Notes: generated by a model from the letters alone, not told the origin. A stretch of 64,000 nt of DNA from Collinsella aerofaciens (GCF_028209395.1 NZ_JAQLDQ010000004.1:62001-126000), one strand, 5' to 3'. Counted from the stretch's first letter, positions 33,523 to 42,330 are shown. Numbers and translations are program-made.

Positions 33523-33623
33523 ATCAATCCCCTACCCTCAAGAACATCGAATTACGTTTAACGCAAATCAATATCTTATATTGACCAGCAACGAAATAGC
33601 CGATGATTCGTTACCAACAGCGA

Positions 33624-33763
33624 AAACCCGCCAGAGCGAGCAAGGTGCCTTGAAGCAAGGCGGCATAGACCTTCTGGTCATGCCGCCGAAGCTGAAAGGC
33701 AGATTGCCGCTCTGGCGGGTTTGCAGCGTCAACCTGTTACGCGGTTTGGTAAAACCGCGTAAC
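33624..33763 (-). ncRNA. Structured 3' element after ileS (copy A of a two-copy family)
   Basis: Read on the minus strand: a 12-bp hairpin GTTACGCGGTTT-TACC-AAACCGCGTAAC starts at the last base of the ileS stop codon. A linker with GACGCTGC follows, then a long stem. Outer helix 33624-33638/33708-33722 is 15 bp and perfect; a middle helix GCAA-TGCCTT lies inside it; the apical hairpin is 33659-33687 with tetraloop AGAA and one bulged U. A second copy with compensatory changes follows sigA at 63297-63437. Function unknown; it could be a 3'-UTR RNA or a palindromic mobile repeat. The ileS-lspA gap (240 bp) holds nothing else. Confidence 0.7.
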
Positions 33764-36564
33764 TACAAAGCGTTCGCACACCTCTCGCAGATGTGAGCGT
33801 GGCCGTTGTACTCGCCGACGGTGGTGCGGTAGTTCCAGCAACGGTCGCAGCACTCGCCCTCAGCAGCCTCGATGGCAACGGAGAGCTCCTCGCCCTGGGT
33901 CAACTCAACATCGGAGACGATGTAGAACTCGGCCAGGTCGACGGCCTTGTCGCCGGTCAGCAGCGCGTACATCTCGGCGGGAACGACCGCCTTGACGCGG
34001 ACCTGCTGGCTCTTGGTGAAGGTACCGGCGGAGCGGGCGTCCTCAAGGGCCTTGGTCACGGCGCTACGGAGCTCGAGTGAAGCCTCGAGCACGCCCTCGA
34101 ACTCATTGGCCTCGTCGACCGTAATGGGCGACTTATACCAATCGAGCAGCGCAGCGTACTTCTGGTGATCGACGCAGCCGGCAGGCGCATAGGCCATGGC
34201 CTCGTCGACCGTGTAGGACAGGATCGGCTGCAGGTCGCGCATGAGCATCGAGAAGAGCTCGGCAAGCACGGTCTGGGCGCTGCGACGCTCGAGCGAGCCG
34301 GGCTTATCGCAGTACAGACGGTCCTTCAGGGCGTCGAGGTACACGTTAGAGAGCTCGGTAACCACGAAGTCGTAGAGCGCACGGTAGGCGCGCGGGAACT
34401 CGTAGCAAGAGTAGGCGTCGTCAACCTCGGCCTGGACCTGAGTCAGGCGGGCAACCATGAGCTTGTCGAGCGGCAGCAGGTCGGCAAAGGCGACGCCGTC
34501 GGTCTCGGGCTCAAACTGACCCTCGAGCTCGGAGAGCAGGAAGCGCAGCGTGTTGCGGAAACGACGGTAGGCATCGGAGGTACGAGCAAGGATCTCGTGG
34601 TCGATGGACACGTCGGAGCTGGTATCGACGGAGGCAACCCACAGGCGGATGATGTCGGCGCCCATCTCGTCGCAGACCTTGTTGGGGTCGATGACGTTGC
34701 CGAGCGATTTCGACATCTTACGGCCCTGGCCGTCGAGCGTGAAGCCCTGCGAGACGACCGCCTTGTACGGAGCATGGCCGTTGGCGCCCACCGAGGTGAG
34801 CAGCGAGCTCTGGAACCAACCACGGTGCTGGTCGGAGCCCTCGAGGTAGACGTCCGCCGGGTACTCCAGCTCGGGACGGTACTCGCAGACGGCCTTCCAG
34901 GAGACGCCGGAGTCCCACCACACGTCAAGAATGTCCTTATCGGCCTTGAGGTGATGGCCACCGCACTTGGGGCAGACGCAGGCCTCGCCCAGGTAGCTCT
35001 CGGGAGCGTCGGTGAACCAGGCGTCGGAGCCCTTCTCGTGGAAGAGCTTGATGACGGCGTCGAGCGTAGCGTCGTTCATGACCTTCTCACCGCAGTCGGC
35101 GCAGGTGTAGCTGGGGATAGGCACGCCCCAGTTGCGCTGACGGCTGATGCACCAGTCGGGACGCTGCTCGACCATGGCGCCAATGCGGTTGGCCGCGTGG
35201 GCCGGATACCATTTGACGTTCTCGCGGACCTCCTTGCCAGCCTGCTCGCGCAGACCGGTCTTGTCCATCGAGACAAACCACTGGTCGGTAGCACGGAAGA
35301 GCACCGGATGCTTGCAGCGCCAGCAGTGCGGATAGCTGTGCGTGATCTTCTTCTCGAGGACCAGGGTACCGCGCTCGCGCAGGAACTCGATGATGTGTGG
35401 GTTGGCCTCGTCGGTGTCCATACCGCTGAAGGGGCCACCGGTACCAAACTCCTCGCCGGTGTAGAACTTGCCGTCGTCATCGACCGGCATGCAAATGTCG
35501 GTGATGCCCTCCTTGAGGCAGGCGAAGTAGTCGTCGACGCCGTGGCCGGGCGAATTGTGGACGATACCGGTACCGTCATCGACACCGACGTAATCGGCCA
35601 GCAGCGCCACGCCCTCAACGCCGTCAAAGATCGGCTGCTTGTAGTGGATGTGGTGGAAGGTCTCGGCGGGCACCACGTAGGGCTTGCCGTCGACCATGAC
35701 CGGGGTGTACTCCCAGCCAAACTCATCGCAGCACTTGGGAGCCAGGTCCTCGAGCATGACCTCGGCACGGCCATCGTGCTCAACGGCGACGTAGGCGGCG
35801 CCGGGCTTGAGGGAAACTGCCTGGTCGGACGGGATGGTCCACGGCGTAGTCGTCCAGATGATAAAGTCGACCGGGCCGTCGAAGTTCTCGAGGCCGGCGG
35901 GCTTGGAGGTCATCTCAAAGCGAACGAAGATGGAAGGGCTCGTCTCGTCGGAGTACTCGATCTCGGCCTCGGCGAGCGCGGTGTGACAGTGCTTGCACCA
36001 GTGAACCGGCTTGTGGCCGCGATAGATCATGCCCTTATCGAACATGGCCTTGAAGACCTCGATGTCGGCGGCGTCATGCTGGTGATAGAGCGTCAGATAT
36101 GGGTTGTCCCAGTCGCCGAGCACGCCCAGGCGACGGAAGCCGGCCTTCTGCAGCTCGATGTTCTCGACAGCGAACTTGTTGCAGAGCTCACGGATCTTGG
36201 CCGTGGAAGTCTGGTTGAACTTCTCGGTGCCGAGCTTCTCCTCGACCTTGTGCTCAATCGGCTGACCGTGGCAGTCCCAACCGGGGACATAGGGAACCTC
36301 ATAGCCCTGCATCATCCAGTAACGGTTGATCATGTCCTTGGAGATCTTGTTCATGGCGTGGCCGATGTGGATCGGGCCGTTGGCGTACGGAGGGCCGTCG
36401 TGCAGCACGAACTTCTTGTGACCCTCGTTCTTCTTCAGAACCTGCTCGTAGACCTTGTTGTCCTGCCAGTCCTTGAGTCGCTTGGGCTCGGACTTGGAAA
36501 GACCGGCACGCATGGGAAAACCGGTCTTGGGCAGATTCATCGTCTGCTTGTACTCGTTTGCCAC
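33763..36564 (-). CDS. ileS: Isoleucine-tRNA ligase
   Basis: 933 aa from a GTG at 36564 (SD AAAGGGG). Class I synthetase: HIGH motif as PIHIGHAMNK (about 60), CP1 editing domain (about 200-400), KMSKS as GRKMSKSLGNV. A C-terminal zinc ribbon CCDRCWNYRT...CERCANAL closes the protein. Preceded by a T-box leader, so expression should respond to uncharged tRNA-Ile. Its stop codon abuts the structured element at 33624-33763. Confidence 0.97.
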   Translation of the reverse strand: MANEYKQTMNLPKTGFPMRAGLSKSEPKRLKDWQDNKVYEQVLKKNEGHKKFVLHDGPPYANGPIHIGHAMNKISKDMINRYWMMQGYEVPYVPGWDCHGQPIEHKVEEKLGTEKFNQTSTAKIRELCNKFAVENIELQKAGFRRLGVLGDWDNPYLTLYHQHDAADIEVFKAMFDKGMIYRGHKPVHWCKHCHTALAEAEIEYSDETSPSIFVRFEMTSKPAGLENFDGPVDFIIWTTTPWTIPSDQAVSLKPGAAYVAVEHDGRAEVMLEDLAPKCCDEFGWEYTPVMVDGKPYVVPAETFHHIHYKQPIFDGVEGVALLADYVGVDDGTGIVHNSPGHGVDDYFACLKEGITDICMPVDDDGKFYTGEEFGTGGPFSGMDTDEANPHIIEFLRERGTLVLEKKITHSYPHCWRCKHPVLFRATDQWFVSMDKTGLREQAGKEVRENVKWYPAHAANRIGAMVEQRPDWCISRQRNWGVPIPSYTCADCGEKVMNDATLDAVIKLFHEKGSDAWFTDAPESYLGEACVCPKCGGHHLKADKDILDVWWDSGVSWKAVCEYRPELEYPADVYLEGSDQHRGWFQSSLLTSVGANGHAPYKAVVSQGFTLDGQGRKMSKSLGNVIDPNKVCDEMGADIIRLWVASVDTSSDVSIDHEILARTSDAYRRFRNTLRFLLSELEGQFEPETDGVAFADLLPLDKLMVARLTQVQAEVDDAYSCYEFPRAYRALYDFVVTELSNVYLDALKDRLYCDKPGSLERRSAQTVLAELFSMLMRDLQPILSYTVDEAMAYAPAGCVDHQKYAALLDWYKSPITVDEANEFEGVLEASLELRSAVTKALEDARSAGTFTKSQQVRVKAVVPAEMYALLTGDKAVDLAEFYIVSDVELTQGEELSVAIEAAEGECCDRCWNYRTTVGEYNGHAHICERCANAL

Positions 36565-36607
36565 GGTACCCCTTTCATGTCGTGGGCGCGCACGCCCTCT
36601 GGGCACC

Positions 36608-36930
36608 AAAAAAGCGCCCGTCCCTACAAGCTGGGACGAAGCGCCACAAAACGGGCCGTGTGCCCGCAAAAGCTCTTCGCTTAACCACCCAGCTTAGATG
36701 CCCTCGCCCGCGTATTCGCGCGCTCGCATCCGTTACTCGGCTGGTCTGTATCGACGACCATCTCGGCGATGTCTACTAAGACGTGTCTGCACGACGCGTC
36801 CGTTGGGACCGCAGCTCCGGGGTGATTTTCATCGGTCGCATGCGCGGGTTCTCAGCACTCCCCGCTCTCTGTAGCATGCGGATGGCCGACTACTCGTCCC
36901 CATCAACGCTTATGCGGAGTATGCTAGCAC
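36608..36930 (-). promoter_or_regulatory. T-box riboswitch leader of ileS with transcription terminator
   Basis: Minus strand shows T-box landmarks. Stem I contains AGAGAGCGGGG (36870-36860) and later GGAGCTGCGG (36818-36809). The T-box bulge UGGU (36687-36684) lies in GCTGGGTGGTTAAGCG, complementary to the ACCA end of tRNA. A terminator follows: GCGCTTCGTCCC pairs with GGGACGGGCGC (36644-36614), then TTTTTT. The T-box reads UGGUUAAGCG, not the usual UGGNACCGCG. An ATC in the GACATCGCC stretch is a candidate specifier but was not proven by folding. Confidence 0.78.
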
Positions 36931-37050
36931 GTTCCGCGCCAGCGAAAAACCCTCAACATCGGTTTCATACTTTAGTAATTTCTCACGGTCGCAAGCACTC
37001 ACTTGGAGCAAAATGCCTGTAAGCACTTTATCGAACGAAAGAAGGTTGCT

Positions 37051-38133
37051 ATGCGCACGATTGGGATGAGCGATTATACCGTCGGCGAAGACTGCTTTGA
37101 CGAGCTGCCCGGAGCGCTGGCCGAATACGGAGCGACCAAGGTCGCAATCATCGGTGGCAAGCGGGCACTGGCCGCAGCACTTCCCGGTATCGAAGCTGTG
37201 CTGGAAGGTACCGACGTCGAGATTCTAGAGACGCGCGTCTACGGTACCAACAGCACACGCGCCAATATCGCCAAGGTCGTAAACTCCCCCGCCTGCCAGG
37301 AAGCCGACGTGCTTATCGCATGCGGCGGCGGCAAGGCGCTCGACACCATGAAGACGGCGGCCATCGAGCTCAAGAAGATCGTCTTTACGGTGCCGACGAT
37401 CTGCTCCAACTGCTCGGCCGCGACCGCCATTGCCGTCGTCTACAACGACGACGGCTCGCTCGAGGGCTATTCGTACCCCAACCGCCCCGCGCACATCTTC
37501 ATCAACCCCAAGATCATCGCCGAGGCTCCGGCGGAGTACTTCTGGGCGGGCGTGGGCGATGCCCTGTCCAAGCAGCCCGAGGTCGAGTACGCCACGAGCG
37601 CCGGCAACCTGGAGCACACCGCAGGTCTTGGCCTGGCGCTCGCACACACCTGCTCCGAGCCGCTGTTTACCTATGGCGTGCAGGGTCTTGAGGACGTTCG
37701 CCAGAACCTGTCGACCGAAGCCGTCAAGCAGATCGCGCTCGATATCGTGGTCAACACGGGCTACGTCTCCAACCTGACCAACCAAAACGATTACTACTAC
37801 AACTCGAGCGTGGCGCACGCGTTCTACAACGCTTCCTGCAGCATTCCGCGCGAGGGCTCCTACCTGCACGGCGAGGTCGTGAGCCTGGGTGTGCTGGTAC
37901 TGTTCGCCTATACGGGCGATACCGAGAACCTTGAGCGCTACGCCGCCTTTAACAATCAGATGGGCCTGCCCGTGACGCTTGAGCAGGTCGGGCTTTCCGA
38001 GGCTGATATCCCTGCCCTGTGCGAGTACGCGCACGCCACCAACGAATGGAAGCAAGGCAACCCGGAGCCCTTCACCGACGAGAAATTCGCCGCCGCCATC
38101 AAGGCCGCCAACGCTTACGGCCACACGCTCTAG
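37051..38133 (+). CDS. Iron-containing alcohol dehydrogenase / glycerol dehydrogenase family
   Basis: 360 aa from ATG 37051 (SD GAAAGAAGG). NAD-dependent polyol dehydrogenase fold. The nucleotide loop is ACGGGKALDTMK (about 90-100); metal ligands match GldA: Asp in WAGVGDALSKQ, His in SSVAHAFYNA, His in SYLHGEVVSLG. GldA makes dihydroxyacetone from glycerol, but the substrate here is not fixed by sequence. Divergent from the ileS T-box; ends in a REP-like terminator. Confidence 0.87.
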   Translation: MRTIGMSDYTVGEDCFDELPGALAEYGATKVAIIGGKRALAAALPGIEAVLEGTDVEILETRVYGTNSTRANIAKVVNSPACQEADVLIACGGGKALDTMKTAAIELKKIVFTVPTICSNCSAATAIAVVYNDDGSLEGYSYPNRPAHIFINPKIIAEAPAEYFWAGVGDALSKQPEVEYATSAGNLEHTAGLGLALAHTCSEPLFTYGVQGLEDVRQNLSTEAVKQIALDIVVNTGYVSNLTNQNDYYYNSSVAHAFYNASCSIPREGSYLHGEVVSLGVLVLFAYTGDTENLERYAAFNNQMGLPVTLEQVGLSEADIPALCEYAHATNEWKQGNPEPFTDEKFAAAIKAANAYGHTL

Positions 38134-38142
38134 GACTGACCC

Positions 38143-38186
38143 AAAACCACCACAAAGGGGACGGGCACCTTTCTGGTGGTTTTTTA
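38143..38186 (+). terminator. REP-like terminator of the GldA-type gene
   Basis: AAAACCACCACAAAGG pairs with CCTTTCTGGTGGTTTT (one C-C mismatch), loop GGACGGGCA, then TTTTTT. A near copy of the palindrome at 30484-30523, with the GGGGACGG core also seen at 42807-42894. Confidence 0.85.
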
Positions 38187-38204
38187 TTGCTCCAGCATTC
38201 AGTT

Positions 38205-38256
38205 CGTACTCGAACCCGATTCTTTACGAGAAAGGGTTCGGGTACGTTTTTTGTTT
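38205..38256 (+). terminator. Terminator-like hairpin in the accessory region
   Basis: CGTAC-CGAACCC-TTCT pairs with AGAA-GGGTTCG-GTACG (three short internal loops), then TTTTTTGTTT. No gene ends just before it on this strand, so it is probably a leftover from imported DNA. Confidence 0.65.
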
Positions 38257-38307
38257 ATCGGAAATTCTGCGGAAGGACTACTCGGAACGGTAAACAGAAA
38301 CGAACAG

Positions 38308-38350
38308 AGGCAGGGTATCATCGTGGTGATGGTATCCTGCCTTTTGTTTT
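38308..38350 (+). terminator. Second terminator-like hairpin
   Basis: AGGCAGG-TA-CATC helix of 15 bp (38308-38322 with 38328-38342, two wobble pairs) followed by TTTTGTTTT. It lies 50 bp after the previous hairpin with no gene between. Confidence 0.6.
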
Positions 38351-38354
38351 GCAG

Positions 38355-38511
38355 GATCAAGGTCGCTTTATGCGAACTTGATCGCCACTTATATGGCGCA
38401 TTGATGGCAATTGCTTCGTACGTGCATACCGGGAGCCTGTACACCTCTGGCAAGGCGTAGCACACTAGACTTTGTTCCAAAGTCCGTGTGCTAAGGGGGC
38501 AGGCCCCTTAG
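38355..38511. repeat. Cluster of four stacked inverted repeats in an AT-richer gap
   Basis: 38355-38383: GATCAAG and TCGC pair with GCGA and CTTGATC. 38383-38398: CGCCA/TGGCG. 38458-38493: TAGCACAC and GACTTTG pair with CAAAGTC and GTGTGCTA. 38491-38511: CTAAGGGG/CCCCTTAG. The last two share CTA and are mutually exclusive. The 514-bp gap 38134-38647 has no convincing gene. Such stacked dyads resemble transfer origins or ends of conjugative elements, but this is inference. Confidence 0.6.
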
Positions 38512-38647
38512 AATTCCTGTGGAGTGTGTACGCACGTACGCAGGAAAACGGCAAAATTTCGCTATATCAGGGCGTTCTTTCATTGGAGAGTATGGTATAC
38601 ACGGCTTAGTTCAACAAATAAGAATTTATATATAAAGGAGAATACTG

Positions 38648-39250
38648 ATGAAACTGTTTTTATGTTCTCACTTTTCAAGTGTAGGAAGTCTGATTAAGGA
38701 AGAAGTTGAAAGTAAAAAAGACGCATTTATTCCAACAGCTTCGCTGCGTGAAGGCTACACCGGTTATGTCGGCTCGGCTCGAAAATTATTCAAAAAGTTG
38801 GGAGCAATCGTAACTGAAATTGATATTTCAACGGAGGCTTATTCAACGATACAGTCTCTTTTTGAAGATGCGGATGTGATCTATTTTACCGGCGGAAATT
38901 CTTTTTTCCTTATAGACCAGCTCCGTAAAACGGGAACGGATGAGCTGTTGAAGAAAGAATTGGCAAAAGGAAAACTGATGATTGGTGAATCGGCAGGTGC
39001 GATTGTATGCGCTCCAAGCATCCAATATATCGAGCAAATGGATGAAAAGCCGGAGGACTACTCACAAGAAGATGATGCAGGGCTTAATTTGATTGATTTC
39101 TATGTTCTTCCGCATTTTCTTACAGCACCATTTAAGAAAGTTACCGAGAAAATAATAACTGAGTTTTCGGATTTGAATCTATGCCCAATTAACAATCGTC
39201 AGGAAATTGTAATTGATGGTGAAGGTTCAAAGGTTATTTGCAAAGAGTAA
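38648..39250 (+). CDS. Peptidase E (family S51) / class I glutamine amidotransferase-like protein
   Basis: 200 aa, ATG 38648 with SD AAAGGAG. Predicted cytosolic dipeptidase cleaving Asp-Xaa. The nucleophile serine sits in LMIGESAGAIVCAPS (about 118), preceded by VIYFTGGNSFFL; LPHF near 155 carries the likely catalytic His. Codon use is strikingly A/T-rich in third positions, unlike every gene around it, and the upstream leader is AT-rich with TATATA. This points to recent import from a low-GC firmicute. Flanked by repeats on one side and an IS fragment on the other. Confidence 0.85.
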   Translation: MKLFLCSHFSSVGSLIKEEVESKKDAFIPTASLREGYTGYVGSARKLFKKLGAIVTEIDISTEAYSTIQSLFEDADVIYFTGGNSFFLIDQLRKTGTDELLKKELAKGKLMIGESAGAIVCAPSIQYIEQMDEKPEDYSQEDDAGLNLIDFYVLPHFLTAPFKKVTEKIITEFSDLNLCPINNRQEIVIDGEGSKVICKE

Positions 39251-39364
39251 TTTAAAATTCCAGTTTGCTGCACTCGTTCCTAGCAGGGTTTGAGGCAGGC
39301 ACGCCCCAACAAGAAGCCGTCCCAAAGGGGCAAGAATGGGGACTGCGGACGATTTCTTGGACCG

Positions 39365-39595
39365 TTACGCGGCCCTTCCCAGCGCGGAGCGGAACTCGGC
39401 CGGCGTGCGGCCGCCGAGCGCATCGCTGCGCCTCTCCGTATTGTATCGGCCGATCCAGCCCCCGAGTTCCTCGATGAAGCGGGCGGGGGTCCAGTCCGAC
39501 CAGTCCCTGCCGTGCCAGAACTCCTTCTTGAGCAGGCCGAAGAAGCCCTCCATCGCCGCGTTGTCCGGGCTGCAGCCCTTGGCGGACTGGATTGG
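39365..39595 (-). pseudogene. IS3-family transposase, C-terminal fragment
   Basis: An open frame of 76 codons ends in TAA at 39365. It begins after an in-frame TAG at 39596-39598 with no start. The product reads SPDNAAMEGFFGLLKKEF, then WIGRYNTERRSDALGGRTPAEFR, the end of an IS3-type integrase core (the Asn-Thr-Glu-Arg stretch and the closing GGRTPAEF). The N-terminal DDE parts are missing. A truncated insertion sequence within the accessory scar. Confidence 0.8.
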
Positions 39596-39690
39596 CTACG
39601 CTGATGTGGACAGTTCCGGGAGAGGCGCAAGAGACGGGAAGGCCGTGTGCGCGTTCCTGCGCGAGGGCCGTGGGGAGGGGCTGCCTGGGT

Positions 39691-39840
39691 ACGGCGCCTG
39701 TCAACTCGGTCTACGTCTTTGATGACCGGGTCGTACTCAATATCAACTTCACGGATGATGCCAAAACGGTCACCCGTGAGGAAGTGTTGGGTTCGAGTGC
39801 TGTGGACAATGTTCCAGCATGCTGGGATCGAACTCGCTAG
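39691..39840 (+). pseudogene. Probable serine recombinase C-terminal remnant
   Basis: The frame APVNSVYVFDDRVVLNINF followed by DDAKTVTREEVLGSS resembles the extreme C-terminus of large serine recombinases from firmicute integrative elements, which often end with a beta-hairpin of the pattern VYDDxxVLxFN-TVTLEEV. Everything upstream of about 39691 in the frame is unrelated GC-rich sequence. The stop is at 39840. It overlaps the DUF523 3' end on the other strand. Family call is from memory of such tails and should be checked. Confidence 0.55.
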
Positions 39841-40261
39841 CCGGAATCACACGGTACCCGTGACGCAGCAGCAGATCGACAAAAACACCATTGCCCGCGG
39901 TGAGCGTACCGCTAAAGGTGCCATCGTAGACGTGACCCGTACCGCACGAGGGGCTGCGGTCCTGCAAAATGCACGCAACGATCTCGGACGGGCCGCCCGC
40001 CTGCTCGCACATATCGAGCGCGCGCTGAGCACCCTGGCGAAACTCGCGATCGACCGAGATGCCCTCGCAGGTACAAACCTCGCCATTCACAATCTCGGAC
40101 GGCTTGCGCGGTGTGGGCAAGCCGCCAAAAACCTCGGGGCACACCAACAGGACCTCGGTCCCTGTGCGTTCGCAGGCCTCGACCAACGCGCGATGGTAAT
40201 TGTCGAGCCCGTTATATTTGCAGCTCTCTCCCATCAAGCAGGCACTCACCACGATCTTCAT
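39770..40261 (-). CDS. DUF523 (YbbK-like) protein, C-terminus altered
   Basis: 163 aa from ATG 40261 (SD GGGAGGG). Cys-rich small protein: VVSACLMGESCKYNG at the N-terminus, VCPEVFGGLPTPR, and CILQDRSPSCGTGHVYDGTFSG. These cysteines form the family's presumed metal or Fe-S site. The normal family end is near VIPASEF; here 18 extra residues (DPSMLEHCPQHSNPTLPHG) are read from the recombinase remnant on the other strand. This suggests an element once integrated at the gene's 3' end. Confidence 0.82.
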   Translation of the reverse strand: MKIVVSACLMGESCKYNGLDNYHRALVEACERTGTEVLLVCPEVFGGLPTPRKPSEIVNGEVCTCEGISVDREFRQGAQRALDMCEQAGGPSEIVACILQDRSPSCGTGHVYDGTFSGTLTAGNGVFVDLLLRHGYRVIPASEFDPSMLEHCPQHSNPTLPHG

Positions 40262-40276
40262 ACATATCCCTCCCAA

Positions 40277-40317
40277 ACAAAACGCCCCATTTGAGATAGA
40301 AACTCAAATGGGGCGTT
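40277..40317 (-). terminator. Intrinsic terminator after ftsH
   Basis: AACGCCCCATTTGAG (40281-40295) pairs exactly with 40303-40317 over 15 bp and is followed on the minus strand by TTTTGTTT. Confidence 0.88.
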
Positions 40318-40336
40318 CGACGTTGTGCAACCAGCC

Positions 40337-42229
40337 TTACTGCTGCTTTGGCATCAGCGGATTCTCGCGCGTGAGGAGATTCATGAACTCCTCGCCCGTG
40401 ATCGTCTCCTTCTTGTACAGATAACGAGCCAGCTCATGGAGCTTAAACTTGTTCTCCTTGAGGATCTGCAGGGCGCGGTCATGTGCGTCCTCGATCAGCT
40501 TGGCGACGATCGCGTCGACGCGCTCGGCCGTACCGGGGGCACAGGTGAGCGACGTGTCCTGGTTGAGGTAGGCATTCTGAACGGTACCGAGCGCCATCAT
40601 GCCAAACTCTTCCGACATACCAAAGCGCGTCACCATGTTGCGGGCGAGCTTGGTGGCCTGCTCGATATCGTTGGCCGCGCCAGTCGTCATCTCACCAAAG
40701 ATGAGCTCCTCGGCAGCACGTCCGCCGCAGTAGACAGCGAGCTTGTCGAGCACCTCCTGGCGCGTGGTCAAGAAGCGCTCGTCCTCCTCGACCTGCATGG
40801 TGTAGCCCAGAGCACCGCTCGTACGCGGCACGATGGTGATCTTCGTAACCGGCGCAGAACCCTTCTGGCGGGCGGCAACGATGGCATGGCCGATCTCGTG
40901 ATAGGACACGACCTGTTTCTCGTGATCGGACAGCACCGTGGACTTACGCTGCTGGCCGGCGATGACGACCTCCACCGACTCCTCAAAGTCATCCTGCGTG
41001 GCGCGCTTGCGACCCTCGCGGACAGCGCGCAGGGCGCCCTCGTTGATGATGTTGGCCAGGTCGGCACCCGAGGCACCGGGCGTGGCGCGGGCGATCGCGG
41101 TCAGGTCGATCGGCGGCTGCGTCTTCACGCTCTTGGCGTGCAGTTCAAGGATATTCTTGCGACCGGTCAGGTCGGGCAGCTCAACGGGGATGCGGCGGTC
41201 GAAGCGGCCGGGGCGCAGCAGGGCCGGATCAAGGCTGTCGGGACGGTTGGTCGCAGCGAGGACGACGATACCCTTGTGGTTATCGAATCCATCCATCTCG
41301 GTCAGCAGCTGATTGAGCGTCTGCTCGCGCTCGTCGTTGCCACTAAAGCCGCCGCCATCGCGCTTCTTGCCGATGGTATCGATCTCGTCGATAAAGACGA
41401 TGCACGGGGCCTTTTCCTTGGCCTGCTTAAACAGGTCGCGAACCTTAGCGGCGCCGCGGCCGACAAACATCTCAACAAACTCAGAACCAGAAATACTAAA
41501 GAACGGCACGCCCGCCTCGCCGGCCACAGCCTTGGCGAGCAGGGTTTTACCGGTACCCGGAGGGCCGACAAGGAGAGCGCCGCGTGGCAGTTTGGCGCCG
41601 ATCTCCTCGTAGCGCTGCGGCTTCTCCAGAAAGTCGACGACCTCCTTGAGGGACTCCTTAGCCTCTTCCTGGCCGGCGACATCCTTAAAGGTCACGCCCA
41701 CGTCCTTGGAGGCGATCACGCGCGCGCCGGACTTGCCCAGTCCGCCGCCGCCAAAACCACCGCCGCCAAAGTTCATCGACGGACCGTCATCACCCATGGC
41801 CTTCTTCATGCGGCGGTTGAGCCACCAGCCAATCAGGAAGAAAATCACCATGGGAAGAATGAGGGTGAGCAGGTAGTAGGTCATCAGGCCCGAGTTCTTA
41901 TCGGGAACGACCGACTCAAGCGAAGCACCGGACTCAAGCACGCGATCGGTAAAGCCCGCGTCATTCGGCACACCGGTCGTCTTGTAGGCGATATTCTCGT
42001 CCTCGCCCTTCTTGGTGTAATAAATCGTGTAATCGTCCGTGTTGTACTCGACCTTGTCGACGCTCTTCTTATCGAGCGCTTTGACAAACGTCGAGTAATC
42101 GGTCTTCGTAATCTGCTGCGTGTGACCGATGTTGGGGAACAGAACGGTCGAGAGCACGAGGTAGACGACGAAGGCGATGAGCACGTAGAGGATCATATTC
42201 CGTCTACGTTTATTGTCATCCATCTCCAT
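40337..42229 (-). CDS. ftsH: ATP-dependent zinc metalloprotease FtsH
   Basis: 630 aa from ATG 42229, preceded by GGAG at 9-bp spacing; ATG 42244 has no SD. Membrane-anchored AAA+ protease. First helix about 12-32, periplasmic segment, second helix about 115-135, then a Gly-rich linker ([14 protein letters not shown]). Walker A GPPGTGKT, Walker [25 protein letters not shown] and the zinc motif HEIGHA (with a downstream Asp in [11 protein letters not shown]) are intact. Ends in a terminator; faces cobO head to head. Confidence 0.96.
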   Translation of the reverse strand: MEMDDNKRRRNMILYVLIAFVVYLVLSTVLFPNIGHTQQITKTDYSTFVKALDKKSVDKVEYNTDDYTIYYTKKGEDENIAYKTTGVPNDAGFTDRVLESGASLESVVPDKNSGLMTYYLLTLILPMVIFFLIGWWLNRRMKKAMGDDGPSMNFGGGGFGGGGLGKSGARVIASKDVGVTFKDVAGQEEAKESLKEVVDFLEKPQRYEEIGAKLPRGALLVGPPGTGKTLLAKAVAGEAGVPFFSISGSEFVEMFVGRGAAKVRDLFKQAKEKAPCIVFIDEIDTIGKKRDGGGFSGNDEREQTLNQLLTEMDGFDNHKGIVVLAATNRPDSLDPALLRPGRFDRRIPVELPDLTGRKNILELHAKSVKTQPPIDLTAIARATPGASGADLANIINEGALRAVREGRKRATQDDFEESVEVVIAGQQRKSTVLSDHEKQVVSYHEIGHAIVAARQKGSAPVTKITIVPRTSGALGYTMQVEEDERFLTTRQEVLDKLAVYCGGRAAEELIFGEMTTGAANDIEQATKLARNMVTRFGMSEEFGMMALGTVQNAYLNQDTSLTCAPGTAERVDAIVAKLIEDAHDRALQILKENKFKLHELARYLYKKETITGEEFMNLLTRENPLMPKQQ

Positions 42230-42330
42230 CTGCTTGAACTCCATCTACTGGGGTTGATAATTTTTTCTAGAATACCCAACCCGGACGGCGATAAACCGAC
42301 GCCGGGCACGAAAGGACAGAGAAGGCATCA

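Noticed and set aside
36804..36818. A plus-strand TGGGACCGCAG that looks like a T-box for the GldA-type gene
   Set aside because: On the minus strand the same bases are the Stem I segment GGAGCTGCGGTCCC of the ileS T-box. The downstream plus-strand gene is not a synthetase or amino-acid gene, and no terminator or Stem I lies on the plus strand.
39592..39690. The first third of the plus-strand frame ending at 39840, starting MATLMWTVPGEAQ
   Set aside because: The GC-rich part has no similarity pattern and no SD. Only the last 50 residues resemble a recombinase tail, so I report only that part as a remnant.
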